Below are positions 9,578-18,822 of a DNA stretch of 64,000 nucleotides, piece by piece. Below the pieces are notes generated by a model, which was not told the origin of the DNA, did not search any database, and saw only the letters and a program-made list of their open reading frames with translations. The stretch is from Pseudomonas uvaldensis (GTDB taxonomy: Bacteria > Pseudomonadota > Gammaproteobacteria > Pseudomonadales > Pseudomonadaceae). The position numbers and the translations under genes were made by a program. Where the stretch lies: positions 1 to 64,000 of the forward strand of contig NZ_JAIWKS010000001.1 in the NCBI RefSeq assembly GCF_021271205.1, in the 5' to 3' direction. The first letter of the stretch is position 1. Every line of letters starts with the position of its first letter.

Positions 9578-10606
9578 TTATTTGAGGCGTGCCAGGCGCT
9601 CGGTCAGCAGGTCGAAGAAGCCCTGGGCATCGCCGTTTTCCACCCAGAATGCATTCTTGGGTGCCTTCAAGCCGTCATACCAGTCGACGATGGTCTGCCC
9701 GAACGTCGGGCCTTCGCGACTGTCCACCACCACATTGACAGAGCGGCCGGTAAATAACTGCGGCTTGAGCAGGTAGGCAATCACCGTAGCGTCATGCACC
9801 GGCCCGCCTGTCATGCCATAGTGCTCCATGTCGCCCTTGACGTACTCATTGAGAATATCGCCCACCAGCTTGCTGGCATTGTTGTTCACAGCCGCGATCT
9901 GCTTGAGGCGCGCTTCGCTGGTGAGGATCTTGTGGGTGACGTCCAGCGGCAGGTAAGTCAGCTTCACACCGCTTTTGGCCACTACCTCGGCCGCTTGCGG
10001 ATCGGCGAACAGGTTGAATTCGGCCACCGGTGTGATGTTGCCGCCGTTGAAGTGCGCGCCGCCCATGATCACCACTTCCTTGATGCCCTGGACGATGTCC
10101 GGCTCCTGGATCAGCGCCAGGGCCAGGTTGGTCTGCGGGCCCAGCATGGCGATGGTAATGCTGTGGGGCTTGGCGGCCTTGAGGGTATCGATCAGGTAGT
10201 TGACCGCATTGCCCTTGGCCAGCCCTTTCTTCGGCTCATGCACGGTGACACCCGACAGGCCTTCCTTGCCATGGATGTTTTCCGCATAGATGGGCGTGCG
10301 CATCATTGGCTTGGGCGCACCGGCGTAAACCGGCACGTCCTCGCGCCCTGCCCACTCCCGGGCCAGGCGAGCGTTGCGGGAGGTCTTGTCCAGGCGCACA
10401 TTGCCCGCCACGGTGGTCAGGGCGCGGATGTTCAGCTCATCGGGGGACGCCAGGGCGAACAACAGGGCAACCACATCATCGGCCCCCGGATCGGTGTCGA
10501 TGATCAGATCGATCTTTTCCGCCGCCTGGGCGCTCGTAGCAGTGATCAGTGACAACAGCAGCAGACTCCGAAGCAGTTGATGCATTTTTTGAGCATAGCG
10601 GTGCAT
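9578..10606 (-). CDS. Periplasmic inosine-uridine preferring nucleoside hydrolase
   Basis: A 342-residue IUNH-family enzyme that splits ribonucleosides into base and ribose. The N-terminal Ca-binding motif IDTDPGADDVVALL follows a signal peptide (LLLLSLITATSAQA), and the C-terminal GPVHDATV carries the family His/Asp pair. The ATG at 10606 has AAGGAGT upstream; longer upstream reading adds unlikely residues. It lies 28 bases after rbsD, so ribose freed in the periplasm would feed directly into the RbsABC transporter of the same operon. The secretion signal fits that route. Confidence 0.9.
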   Translation of the reverse strand: MHRYAQKMHQLLRSLLLLSLITATSAQAAEKIDLIIDTDPGADDVVALLFALASPDELNIRALTTVAGNVRLDKTSRNARLAREWAGREDVPVYAGAPKPMMRTPIYAENIHGKEGLSGVTVHEPKKGLAKGNAVNYLIDTLKAAKPHSITIAMLGPQTNLALALIQEPDIVQGIKEVVIMGGAHFNGGNITPVAEFNLFADPQAAEVVAKSGVKLTYLPLDVTHKILTSEARLKQIAAVNNNASKLVGDILNEYVKGDMEHYGMTGGPVHDATVIAYLLKPQLFTGRSVNVVVDSREGPTFGQTIVDWYDGLKAPKNAFWVENGDAQGFFDLLTERLARLK

Positions 10607-10634
10607 GGCGCACTCCTTGTGCAGGGTTGACAGG

Positions 10635-11039
10635 TTAGAAGGTGACTCCAGCAATGAGCACAATGTTGCAGTACGGAGAACATTCTCCTGTGCGAATGAT
10701 CGCCCGAGCCTGTCGGCTGAGGACTTTGAATTGTTCATGGCTGACCAACTCCCGCGCCCCCAGCGCATGCCGGGCATGAAGCGTCTCAAGGCTCGTCAGG
10801 GCCGACGGCTGTTTATCGAATATCTCCTCGGCCAGCACATGACTTTCCACCTGCATTTCACTGAGCACCGCGTTGAGCGTGCTGACGAAATCAGGGATGC
10901 CAGGGGTCAGGGCCAGGTCGATCAGTTCGACCTGTGGCGGTACGGGCAGGCCGGCATCGCCAATGACCACCTTGTCGCCATGACCAAGGGAAGCGATCAG
11001 TCGCGACAGGGCGATATTCAACAACGGAGTCTTCTTCAT
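10635..11039 (-). CDS. rbsD: D-ribose pyranase
   Basis: A 134-residue enzyme that interconverts beta-pyranose and beta-furanose ribose, giving RbsK its substrate. Catalytic His20 (SLGHGD) and Asp28 (IGDAG) are in place, as are the C-terminal Tyr123 and Asn125 (SPYCN). The start overlaps the rbsK stop by 4 bases. Full family length. Confidence 0.96.
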   Translation of the reverse strand: MKKTPLLNIALSRLIASLGHGDKVVIGDAGLPVPPQVELIDLALTPGIPDFVSTLNAVLSEMQVESHVLAEEIFDKQPSALTSLETLHARHALGARELVSHEQFKVLSRQARAIIRTGECSPYCNIVLIAGVTF

Positions 11040-11950
11040 GATTTGAACGCCTGTACTTCAAGCAACGTGGGAATGGACGGCTGCGCCCCGACACGGGTGA
11101 CCGACAACGCGGCAGCCACCTGACCGAAACGAATTGCCTCGACCTCGCTTTTTCCATTGGCCAGGGCCGCGGCAAACCCACCGACGAAGGTGTCCCCTGC
11201 CGCCGTGGTATCCACGGCCTTGACTCTGGGCGCCGGGAAATGCTCGAAGCTCGATCCGTTGGCGAACATCAACCCTTGGCTGCCCAACGTCACGATCACC
11301 TTGCCAGCGCCCGCGGCCATCAACTGTGCGGCAGCCGCTTCGGCGCTTTCCAGGGAGTCGACCGCCAGCCCGCTCAGCATCGCAGCTTCGCTTTCGTTGG
11401 GGATCAGGTAGTCGACGCTGGCGTACCAATCGGTCGGCAAGGCATGGGAAGCCGGCGCCGGATTCAGTATGACGGTTTTGCCCAGCTCGCGACCGCGCTT
11501 GAGCGCATGGCCGACGGTGGCATCCGGTACTTCGAGCTGGCAGATGATGACATCGGCGCTCTGCAGCACCTCGTCGACTCCGTCCAGGACATCAGGGGTG
11601 AGCACGCCATTGGCACCGGCCACGATAACGATCGCATTCTGGCTGTTGTCATCGACCACGATCAGGGCCACGCCGCTGGAGCCTTCCACGACGCTGACGG
11701 CCCGGCAATCGATGCCTTCGGCGAGCAGCGCGCCTCGCAACTGTTGACCATAGGCATCATTGCCCACGCACCCGACCATGGACACCTGCGCCCCGAGGCG
11801 TGCGACGGCCACGGCCTGGTTGGCTCCCTTGCCGCCCGGGATGGTGGAAAACGACTCACCGATCAGCGTTTCGCCGCCCCGGGGCAGGCGCGGTGCGCGA
11901 GTCACCAGGTCCATGTTCAGGCTGCCTATTACCACTACTTTTGCAGACAT
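11036..11950 (-). CDS. rbsK: Ribokinase
   Basis: A 304-residue PfkB-family kinase that phosphorylates D-ribose to ribose 5-phosphate. The substrate motif [16 protein letters not shown] (about 39-54) and the catalytic ATP motif [13 protein letters not shown] with Asp253 are intact. It lies between rbsR and rbsD, overlapping rbsD by 4 bases and separated from rbsR by 24. Confidence 0.97.
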   Translation of the reverse strand: MSAKVVVIGSLNMDLVTRAPRLPRGGETLIGESFSTIPGGKGANQAVAVARLGAQVSMVGCVGNDAYGQQLRGALLAEGIDCRAVSVVEGSSGVALIVVDDNSQNAIVIVAGANGVLTPDVLDGVDEVLQSADVIICQLEVPDATVGHALKRGRELGKTVILNPAPASHALPTDWYASVDYLIPNESEAAMLSGLAVDSLESAEAAAAQLMAAGAGKVIVTLGSQGLMFANGSSFEHFPAPRVKAVDTTAAGDTFVGGFAAALANGKSEVEAIRFGQVAAALSVTRVGAQPSIPTLLEVQAFKS

Positions 11951-11974
11951 ACGTCACTACTCATTCCATTCGGT

Positions 11975-12994
11975 TCAGCGGTATTGGGCGAAGGTACCGG
12001 ACAGCGGCGCAGTCGACTCTCGCAGGACAATGCTCGGCGTGACGATCCGCTGGTCGGTGGCCAGCGTGGGCGTGGCGATCCGCCGCAACAACACCTCGGC
12101 CGCCATTTCACCAAGCTGCAGGATCGACTGCCCCACGGTGGTCAACGCCGGATAGACATACCGACTCATCTGGATATCGTCGAAGCCGATCACCGACAGC
12201 TCGCCGGGTACCCGCACATTGCGTTCGGCGGCGGCCCGCAGTACGCCGATGCCGATCATATCGTTGGCCGCGAAGATCGCACTGGGTGGCTGATGCTCAA
12301 GCAGCGTGGCCGCGGCACGATAGCCACCGGTGCTGGTGAAATCGCTTTCGAGCATGCGCTCCACCGGCAGCTCGACACCCGCCTCCTCCAGCGCCCGGCA
12401 GTAACCGGCCAGACGCATCTGGGCCACGCTGGTGTCTGCAGGACCACCGATAAACGCAATGTCCCGATGCCCCAGCTCCAACAGGTGCCGGGTCGCCAGG
12501 TACGCGCCGTATTCGTGATCGATGCGCACCAGGTCCGCATCGACGCCGTCCAGGCCACGGTCGACGATGACCATCGGCGTACGCACGCCGGCCAACCCCT
12601 CGACCAGGCCGACGTCACCGCCGGCGGAAGCGACGATCAATCCATCGATGCGTTTTTCCAGCAGCACTCGCAGGTAGCTGCGCTGCTTGTCCGGGTTGTC
12701 GTCGGAGTTGCACAGGATCACGCAATAACCATTGCGTTCACAATAATCCTCGATTCCCCGGGCCAACTCGGCGAAGTACGGGTTGAGGCTGTTGGGCACC
12801 AACAGACCGATGGTGGCCGTGGTCTTGGCCTTGAGCGAGCGGGCCACGGCGCTGGGCACATAGTCGAGGCGTTCGATGGCTGCCTCGACCTTGCGCCGCA
12901 CCTCTTCGCTGACCGGCCGGGTCTTGTTCACGACATGGGACACAGTGGTGTAGGAAATCCCCGCGAGCGCCGCGACATCTTTGATCGTCGCCAT
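11975..12994 (-). CDS. rbsR: LacI-family ribose operon repressor
   Basis: A 339-residue regulator with an N-terminal LacI helix-turn-helix (MATIKDVAALAGISYTTVSH), hinge helix (PSAVARSLK) and a periplasmic-binding-protein-like sensor domain. Embedded within the operon (3 bases after rbsC), it would repress its own transcript. The obvious target is the palindrome CGCAAACGTTTGCG upstream of rbsB, which matches the LacI/PurR-type half site. The ligand is probably D-ribose or a derivative. Confidence 0.93.
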   Translation of the reverse strand: MATIKDVAALAGISYTTVSHVVNKTRPVSEEVRRKVEAAIERLDYVPSAVARSLKAKTTATIGLLVPNSLNPYFAELARGIEDYCERNGYCVILCNSDDNPDKQRSYLRVLLEKRIDGLIVASAGGDVGLVEGLAGVRTPMVIVDRGLDGVDADLVRIDHEYGAYLATRHLLELGHRDIAFIGGPADTSVAQMRLAGYCRALEEAGVELPVERMLESDFTSTGGYRAAATLLEHQPPSAIFAANDMIGIGVLRAAAERNVRVPGELSVIGFDDIQMSRYVYPALTTVGQSILQLGEMAAEVLLRRIATPTLATDQRIVTPSIVLRESTAPLSGTFAQYR

Positions 12995-12997
12995 GGA

Positions 12998-13975
12998 TCA
13001 GGTCCGCCGGCTGGCGCGCTGGCTGCGATAGGTATCCAGCACCACCGCAATCACGATCACCGCGCCAGTAATGATCCGCTTGGTCGGCTCGGTGGCGCCG
13101 ATCTGCGCCAGGCCGGCGGCCAGCACGGAGATGATCAGCACGCCGAAGAACGTACTGATGACCGAACCGCGTCCGCCCATCAGGCTGGTGCCACCGATCA
13201 CCACGGCGGCAATGACCTGCAATTCAAGGCCGGAGCCGGCGTTCGGATCGGCTGCTTCCAGGCGGGAAATCTGGAACAGCGCCGCCACACCGGCCAGCAA
13301 CCCCATCAGGCTGAACACCAGAATCTTGTAGGGTCTCGGATTGATCCCCGCCAGGCGCACCGCTTCCTCATTGGTGCCGATGCCGATCAGGTAACGACCG
13401 AACACAGTGCGGGTCAGCACGGCCTGGGCAATGAAGATCACCAACAAGGCAATGATGAACGATGGTGAAATACCGAAGGCAATCGGATTGGACAACCAGG
13501 CGAAGGAGTCGCCGATGTAGGCCGTCCGGGAACCGGTCATCTGGTAGGCCAGGCCCCGGGCCATTTCCAGCACGCCCAGTGAGACGATGAACGATGGAAT
13601 CCGCCAAGCCACGGTAATCGAACCCGTCACGCTCCCCGCCAGTGCCGCCACGGCCATGCCCAGCAATGCCGATGGCCAGACGCTCCAGCCCCAACCAAGC
13701 ACCGCCACGCTTACCGTCGACGCCGCCAGCGCCAGCACTGAGCCCACCGACAGGTCGATGCCGCCGATGATCAGGATGAACGTCATGCCGACCGCCAGCA
13801 CCATGAGGTCCGGAATCTGGTTCGCCAGGGTGCTGAAGGTGTCGTAGGAAAGGAAATGGCTGCTCAGGACCGAGAACAGCGCGATCATGGCCAGCAGCGC
13901 GCCAGCCAAGCCCAGGTAGGTGCCGAGCCCGAAGAAGTGTCCACTCGGTTTACCGACGGCAGATGCGGTTTTCAT
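12998..13975 (-). CDS. rbsC: Ribose ABC transporter permease
   Basis: A 325-residue inner-membrane protein of the BPD_transp_2 family with eight to ten hydrophobic segments; the family motif GGIDLSVGS is present around residue 90. It forms the channel with RbsA. Its ATG overlaps the rbsA stop by 4 bases. Confidence 0.95.
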   Translation of the reverse strand: MKTASAVGKPSGHFFGLGTYLGLAGALLAMIALFSVLSSHFLSYDTFSTLANQIPDLMVLAVGMTFILIIGGIDLSVGSVLALAASTVSVAVLGWGWSVWPSALLGMAVAALAGSVTGSITVAWRIPSFIVSLGVLEMARGLAYQMTGSRTAYIGDSFAWLSNPIAFGISPSFIIALLVIFIAQAVLTRTVFGRYLIGIGTNEEAVRLAGINPRPYKILVFSLMGLLAGVAALFQISRLEAADPNAGSGLELQVIAAVVIGGTSLMGGRGSVISTFFGVLIISVLAAGLAQIGATEPTKRIITGAVIVIAVVLDTYRSQRASRRT

Positions 13976-15525
13976 GAAAATTCCCTAGGCGCTGCTTCGT
14001 TGAGCAACGCATCACGTTTTTGATAGCCGGCGAATGCGGCAGCAAGCAAGTCATCCTGGGTCCAACTGTCGCGCTCGAATGTGTCGATCAGGCGCCCGGC
14101 GGACAACACACCGATCCGGTCACAGATCAGCATCAATTCCCGCAGATCGCTGGAGACCACCACCAGCGCCTTGCCTTGGCGGGTCAGCTCGCCAAGCAGC
14201 GCATAGATGTCGAACTTGGCGCCCACGTCGATGCCACGGGTCGGCTCATCGAACAGCAACACCGAACAATCGCGTTCGAGCCAGCGCCCGATCACGACCT
14301 TCTGCTGATTGCCGCCCGAAAGCTCGGACACCAACTGCGTCGGGCTGGAGCTACGAATTCGCATGGCGTCGATTTGTCGACGGGCCAGCGCATGTTCCTC
14401 TTTGCCATTGACGATGCCGGCACTGGAAATCTCAGGCATGTTGCCCAAGGCAATGTTGGCCGCGATCGACTGGGTCAGCAGCAGGCCTTCGCCCTTGCGG
14501 TCCTCGGTGATCAGCGCAATGCCATTGGCCACTGCATCGGCGGGTGAACGGATGTGAACAACCTTGGCCGGCGACCCCAGCGCCACGGTGCCGCTGTCGG
14601 GCGTATCGGCGCCGAAGATCAAGCGCATCAGCTCGGTGCGCCCTGCCCCGATCAGTCCGGAGATACCGAATATCTCGCCAGCGCGCACTTCGAAGGAAAC
14701 GTCGCGAACCTTGTCGGAACGGGTCAGGCCCTTGACCGTCAACGCCGGCGCGCCGATCTGGCGCGGGCCCAGGTCGATGTGCTCGCCCAGCTCCCGGCCG
14801 ACCATCAACGTCACCAGCTGGTCGCTGTTGTAGTTGGCCATCGGCTCGACGCAGACCAGATTGCCGTCGCGCAGTACCGCAATGCGCTGGGCCACCCGTG
14901 CCAGTTCTTCGAGGCGATGGGAAATGTAGATGATCGACACGCCCCGAGCCTGCAAGCGGGTGATCTGTTCGAAAAGCATCTCGACTTCACGAGCCGTCAG
15001 CATGGCGGTCGGCTCATCGAGGATCAGCACATGGCAATCGCCGATCAGGTTGCGGGCGATCTCGACCATCTGCTGGTGACCGATGCCCAGCTCGCCCACC
15101 AACGTGTCGGGATCAATCGCATCGAGCCCCACCTGGGCCATGGCTTCGATCGCCGCCTTGCGCAGTTGCTTGCGGTCGATCCAGCCGCAGCGGTTGGGCA
15201 GGTTGTCGAGAAACAGGTTCTCGGCCACGGACAGGGTCGGCAACAGGTTGAGTTCCTGCATCACCATGCGCACGCCAAGCTCTTCGGCCTGGGTACGGCT
15301 ACCGGGGCGATAATCCTGCCCTTGGAACTGCATCTGCCCGGTGGTGGGCGTCACCAGCCCACCGATGATCTTGGACAGGGTGCTCTTACCGGCGCCATTC
15401 TCACCGGTCAGCGCCAACACTTCGCCGCGCATCAGCGTCAGGTCGATGCCGGCCAGCACCGGCTGGGCATAAGTCTTGCCGATACCGCTGACGGAAAGGA
15501 CAGCGTTCGGGTCGAAAACGGACAT
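13972..15525 (-). CDS. rbsA: Ribose ABC transporter ATP-binding protein
   Basis: A 517-residue double ATPase of the carbohydrate-uptake type 2 group. The first half has Walker A GENGAGKST and Walker B LILDEPTA; its signature region is divergent (IGHQQMVEIA). The second half has a degenerate Walker A (GLIGAGRTEL) with a normal LSGGNQQKV signature and LLFDEPTRGID. This asymmetry is normal for RbsA/MglA proteins. It lies 54 bases after rbsB. Confidence 0.96.
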   Translation of the reverse strand: MSVFDPNAVLSVSGIGKTYAQPVLAGIDLTLMRGEVLALTGENGAGKSTLSKIIGGLVTPTTGQMQFQGQDYRPGSRTQAEELGVRMVMQELNLLPTLSVAENLFLDNLPNRCGWIDRKQLRKAAIEAMAQVGLDAIDPDTLVGELGIGHQQMVEIARNLIGDCHVLILDEPTAMLTAREVEMLFEQITRLQARGVSIIYISHRLEELARVAQRIAVLRDGNLVCVEPMANYNSDQLVTLMVGRELGEHIDLGPRQIGAPALTVKGLTRSDKVRDVSFEVRAGEIFGISGLIGAGRTELMRLIFGADTPDSGTVALGSPAKVVHIRSPADAVANGIALITEDRKGEGLLLTQSIAANIALGNMPEISSAGIVNGKEEHALARRQIDAMRIRSSSPTQLVSELSGGNQQKVVIGRWLERDCSVLLFDEPTRGIDVGAKFDIYALLGELTRQGKALVVVSSDLRELMLICDRIGVLSAGRLIDTFERDSWTQDDLLAAAFAGYQKRDALLNEAAPREFS

Positions 15526-15579
15526 AAAAAACTCTCCATGCGCCCGCCCGGATGGGCGAGCGCCGTTGTGTCGCCAGGA

Positions 15580-16539
15580 TTACTGCTTGGTCACCAGCTC
15601 GACTGGAGTTTCGATAACGCCGTTGTCGCCGATCTCGACTTTTTCCTTCTTGAGGATTTTCAAGGCAGTCTCGATGCCGAAGACTGCCTGCCTGGCCGCA
15701 AACTGGTCGGCGGTCGCCAGGACGCGGCCGTCCTTGAGCATCGGCTTGATGGCATTGATGTTGTCGTAGCCGACGACCTGCACTTTGCCTGCCTTGCCGG
15801 CTGCCCGTACCGCCGACACCGCTCCGACCGCCATGCTGTCGTTGCCGGCCAGCAGCGCCTTGATGTTCGGGTATTCGCTGAGCATCGACGCGGCAACCTG
15901 GTTGCCCTTGTTGATTTCCCAGTCACCGGACTGCAGAGATACCACCTTGATCTGCGCCGCCTCCATGGCATCCTTGAAACCGGCTGTACGGGCCTGGGCG
16001 TTGGTGGTGGTGGATACGCCTTCGATGATGCCGACTTCGTCACCGGCCTTGAGCTGCTTGGCCAGGTATTCACCTACCAGTCGCGCACCCTTGCGGTTGT
16101 CGGGACCTACGAACGGTACGTTGATGTTCTTGCTCTTGACCACGGCCGGATCGAGCTGGTTGTCGATGTTGACCACGGTGATGCCGGCATCGACGGCCTT
16201 CTTGATCACCGGCACCATGGCCTTGGAGTCGGCTGGCGCAATGATGAGGGCGTCGACCTTGGAGACGATCATCTGCTCGACGATACGGATCTGGTTGGCG
16301 GTGTCGGTTTCATCCTTGATTCCGTTGGAGATCAGGTCGAAATCGGCGGAGTGTTCCTTCTGATAGGCCTTGGCACCGTCTTCCATGGTCAGGAAGAACT
16401 CATTGGCCAGGGATTTCATCACCAGGGCGACCTTGGGTTTTTCGGCAGCCTGGGCGAGTGTCGAGGAGAAAGGCAGCGCAGCGGACGTGGCTGCGAGCAT
16501 GGCGACAGCGAGAAAGCGTCCAGCAAAGGGCAGCTTCAT
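15580..16539 (-). CDS. rbsB: D-ribose-binding periplasmic protein
   Basis: A 319-residue substrate-binding protein of the Peripla_BP_4 fold with an N-terminal signal peptide (VAMLAATSAALPFSSTLAQA). It is the first gene of the operon, 55 bases downstream of the RbsR operator. It would deliver ribose to RbsAC; the distal nucleoside hydrolase suggests ribose often comes from nucleosides. Confidence 0.95.
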   Translation of the reverse strand: MKLPFAGRFLAVAMLAATSAALPFSSTLAQAAEKPKVALVMKSLANEFFLTMEDGAKAYQKEHSADFDLISNGIKDETDTANQIRIVEQMIVSKVDALIIAPADSKAMVPVIKKAVDAGITVVNIDNQLDPAVVKSKNINVPFVGPDNRKGARLVGEYLAKQLKAGDEVGIIEGVSTTTNAQARTAGFKDAMEAAQIKVVSLQSGDWEINKGNQVAASMLSEYPNIKALLAGNDSMAVGAVSAVRAAGKAGKVQVVGYDNINAIKPMLKDGRVLATADQFAARQAVFGIETALKILKKEKVEIGDNGVIETPVELVTKQ

Positions 16540-16593
16540 GGATTCACTCCGATCTTATGATTATTGTGAGCAAAAGCATCGCGCGAAGGTCGC

Positions 16594-16607
16594 GCAAACG
16601 TTTGCGT
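16594..16607 (-). promoter_or_regulatory. RbsR operator palindrome
   Basis: CGCAAACGTTTGCG is a 14-base perfect palindrome with the central CG typical of LacI/PurR family operators. It lies in the intergenic space between rbsB (minus) and the DUF1654 gene (plus), close to the rbsB start, and the operon encodes a LacI-family repressor. Confidence 0.8.
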
Positions 16608-16754
16608 GAAGTGAACTATGGTAATGCTTCGATGATTTGTCAACGTCCCAAATCACGGACTACCGCTCTTTTACACGGGTCGACAAAAAAGATCTTTTTT
16701 CCTACACCAAATTTGAAAAAGCGCTGTCAGACGATTTTCTTGAATTTTAAGCAG

Positions 16755-16795
16755 TTGCGTAAATGCCTACGGTTAAATACTGTATGCACGTACAG
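16755..16795 (+). promoter_or_regulatory. Promoter with overlapping LexA (SOS) box
   Basis: CTGTATGCACGTACAG (16780-16795) matches the LexA box pattern CTG-N10-CAG with the preferred TAT/GTA flanks. A sigma70 promoter TTGCGT (16755-16760), 17-base spacer, TACTGT (16778-16783) overlaps it, so LexA binding would occlude RNA polymerase. The start of the downstream gene lies about 20 bases further on. Confidence 0.85.
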
Positions 16796-16813
16796 CTTAA
16801 TAAGGATAATCCT

Positions 16814-17062
16814 GTGGCTACGCCTTCCGCTGCAACTACCCCCTTAGATTCCTATACGCGACTCGGCCTGCGGGTCTCGAAAATCATCAATTCCCCCATC
16901 GCCCAAAATGCCAAGGCAGCGCTGATCTTTCGTCTTCCCGACGAACCCGTGGAGGAATGGGAGCGCCTGCTGGAAGAAATCGACGAGAACGACAACGTCA
17001 CCCTCGCCTATCGCGACGACGGTGGCGTGCAGGTTTTCTGGGTTGTGCCAAAGGAAGATTGA
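16814..17062 (+). CDS. DUF1654 protein, predicted SOS-regulated
   Basis: An 82-residue cytoplasmic protein with the DUF1654 pattern seen in Pseudomonas (YTRLGLRVSKIINSPIAQ, LPDEPVEEWERLLEEI, VTLAYRDDGGVQVFW). The first possible ATG (16763) lies upstream of the LexA box, so the likely start is GTG at 16814, which has AAGGA seven bases upstream. Function is unknown; members have been linked to the DNA-damage response in Pseudomonas. It is 5 bases from the endonuclease gene and probably cotranscribed with it. Confidence 0.85.
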   Translation: MATPSAATTPLDSYTRLGLRVSKIINSPIAQNAKAALIFRLPDEPVEEWERLLEEIDENDNVTLAYRDDGGVQVFWVVPKED

Positions 17063-17067
17063 GCCTG

Positions 17068-17757
17068 ATGATCGTTCGCTGTCTTGCATTACTGCTTGTA
17101 TTCATCGCCACAGGTGCCCAGGCCGCCGCCCCTCGCACCTTCAACGAAGCCAAGAAAATCGCCTGGAAACTCTACGCTCCGCAATCCACGGAGTTTTATT
17201 GCGGCTGCAAGTACACCGGCAATCGCGTGAATCTGTCGGCTTGCGGCTACGTACCTCGCAAGAATGCCAGTCGCGCCGCCCGGATCGAGTGGGAGCATAT
17301 CGTTCCAGCGTGGCAGATCGGTCATCAACGCCAATGCTGGCAACAAGGCGGTCGCAAGAACTGCACCCGTTATGACCCGGTCTATCAGCGCGCCGAGGCC
17401 GACCTTCACAACCTGGTGCCCAGCATCGGGGAAGTGAACGGTGATCGGAGCAATTTCAGCTTCGGCTGGCTGCCTGTGCAGAAGGGCCAGTACGGCTCAT
17501 GCCTGACCCAGGTGGACTTCCAGGCCAAGAAAGTCATGCCCCGCCCATCCATCCGAGGGATGATCGCCCGAACGTATTTCTACATGAGCAAACAATACGG
17601 CCTGCGCCTTTCGAAGCAGGACCGCCGCCTGTTCGAAGCCTGGGACAAGACCTACCCGGTAGAGAACTGGGAACGCCAGCGAAACCAGAGCGTGGCCTGT
17701 GTCATGGGGCGTGGCAACGAGTTCGTGGGACCGGTGGATCTGAAAGCCTGCGGCTGA
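17068..17757 (+). CDS. endA: Secreted/periplasmic endonuclease I
   Basis: A 229-residue non-specific nuclease (Endonuclease_1 family, beta-beta-alpha metal fold). A signal peptide (LALLLVFIATGAQA) is followed by a catalytic region IEWEHIVPAWQIG with the metal-activating His and the ADLHNLVPSIGEVNGDRSN motif with the metal-binding Asn. Six or more cysteines fit disulfides outside the cytoplasm. It starts 5 bases after the DUF1654 stop; the intact LexA box upstream implies induction by DNA damage. Confidence 0.92.
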   Translation: MIVRCLALLLVFIATGAQAAAPRTFNEAKKIAWKLYAPQSTEFYCGCKYTGNRVNLSACGYVPRKNASRAARIEWEHIVPAWQIGHQRQCWQQGGRKNCTRYDPVYQRAEADLHNLVPSIGEVNGDRSNFSFGWLPVQKGQYGSCLTQVDFQAKKVMPRPSIRGMIARTYFYMSKQYGLRLSKQDRRLFEAWDKTYPVENWERQRNQSVACVMGRGNEFVGPVDLKACG

Positions 17758-17785
17758 CCTCGCATTTGTGAACAGCACAAATCAA

Positions 17786-17815
17786 CTGTGGGAGCGAGCC
17801 CGCTCGCTTCCACAG
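17786..17815. repeat. Single REP hairpin
   Basis: CTGTGGGAGCGAGC and its near-perfect inverse form a tight hairpin 28 bases after the endonuclease stop. It separates two convergent genes and may act as a transcript 3' end. One copy only, unlike the paired elements elsewhere. Confidence 0.85.
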
Positions 17816-17830
17816 GCTTTGCCCTACCGA

Positions 17831-18196
17831 TCATTGAGCCGTTGGAAAATCCACCACCTGCGTCTCGATGTTGCGCTTTTTTGCACGGACCAGGGCGGCG
17901 GTAATTTTTTCCTGCCCGGCTTCGGCGTCGGCCTTGGAGCTGAAAGGTCCCACCAGGACCCGGTCCTTGCCACCCTCTTTGATCACAGTGGACATGAAGC
18001 TGTGCTCGATGAGCCAGCCAGTCAGGTCGCTGACAGCCTGCGGCGTCTCACCTCGAACCTCCACACCCCACTGTGGCGCGGTGGCTGCTGCCGGTACGGA
18101 GGCCGCGGGCGGCTTTGGCTTCGGCGCTTGCGCGTCACGTCCCTCACCGCATCCTGCCAGCATCAATACCGCAATAACCCAAGCCAATTTGCGCAC
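17831..18196 (-). CDS. SPOR-domain lipoprotein
   Basis: A 121-residue protein starting at GTG 18196 with AGAGGA upstream; an ATG at 18217 would add seven residues. A lipobox (VLMLAGC) is followed by a proline-rich linker (APKPKPPAASVP) and a C-terminal SPOR domain (WGVEVRGE to VVDFP) of the type that binds denuded peptidoglycan at the septum. It probably sits in the periplasm attached to a membrane. No partner gene is adjacent. Confidence 0.82.
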   Translation of the reverse strand: MRKLAWVIAVLMLAGCGEGRDAQAPKPKPPAASVPAAATAPQWGVEVRGETPQAVSDLTGWLIEHSFMSTVIKEGGKDRVLVGPFSSKADAEAGQEKITAALVRAKKRNIETQVVDFPTAQ

Positions 18197-18441
18197 AACG
18201 TTTCCTCTGGAAGACATGAGGCGCGGATTTTAGCACCCGTGCGCACCAAGAACCCCGCAAACAGCACTCAAAACACGAGAATCCTGCCCGGCGTCTCTGT
18301 ATAGTCGCACCCTGGGAATTAATGCAGCGTCTGCACGTCAGAAAGAGGCACCCAAATTGTGACACTTAGCACTAATCTATAAGCAGTACCGACATCTGCA
18401 CTGTCAATCAGGTGCCCTATAAAGCAATCAAGGAGAACACC

Positions 18442-18636
18442 ATGCTGATACTCACCCGCAAAGTCGGTGAAAGCATAAACATTGGTGACGACATCACGAT
18501 CACCATTCTGGGCGTTAGCGGCCAACAGGTCCGGATCGGCATCAATGCCCCGAAAAACGTTGCGGTGCATCGCGAAGAGATTTACCAGCGCATTCAGGCT
18601 GGCCTGACCGCCCCTGACAAGCCGCAAACTCCCTGA
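18442..18636 (+). CDS. rsmE: CsrA-family post-transcriptional regulator RsmE
   Basis: A 64-residue dimeric RNA-binding protein that blocks translation of target mRNAs at ANGGAN sites. [20 protein letters not shown] and the tail [12 protein letters not shown] resemble RsmE of P. protegens more than RsmA or RsmI. Arg44 (HREEI) needed for RNA contact is present. The start at 18442 follows AAGGAGAA; that ribosome binding site itself has the AGGA core that Rsm proteins bind, so autoregulation is plausible. An upstream in-frame ATG at 18412 adds ten unlike residues. Confidence 0.94.
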   Translation: MLILTRKVGESINIGDDITITILGVSGQQVRIGINAPKNVAVHREEIYQRIQAGLTAPDKPQTP

Positions 18637-18653
18637 GCCTTGCAGCAGTCCGC

Positions 18654-18687
18654 AGCCAGCCCGTTTGCATCGCCGCAGTGGCTGGCT
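18654..18687 (+). other. Hairpin after rsmE
   Basis: AGCCAGCC (18654-18661) and GGCTGGCT (18680-18687) form an 8-base stem 17 bases after rsmE. There is no T-run, so it may stabilise the transcript end or be a Rho-dependent end. The next 130 bases hold nothing I can name. Confidence 0.35.
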
Positions 18688-18822
18688 AAAGATTCACGCC
18701 CCCTGCTCCACCCCGCTTCTGATTTCCGTCCCGCCCCCTGAAAACCGATATTAATGCCATGACTCGTCGCATGGCTGTCGGACATTTCGTTTTAATGGCG
18801 ACGAAGCGGGTGTTCGTGCCGG

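Noticed and set aside
11240..13468. A 742-codon frame opposite rbsK-rbsR-rbsC
   Set aside because: It spans three well-supported genes on the other strand and crosses their boundaries.
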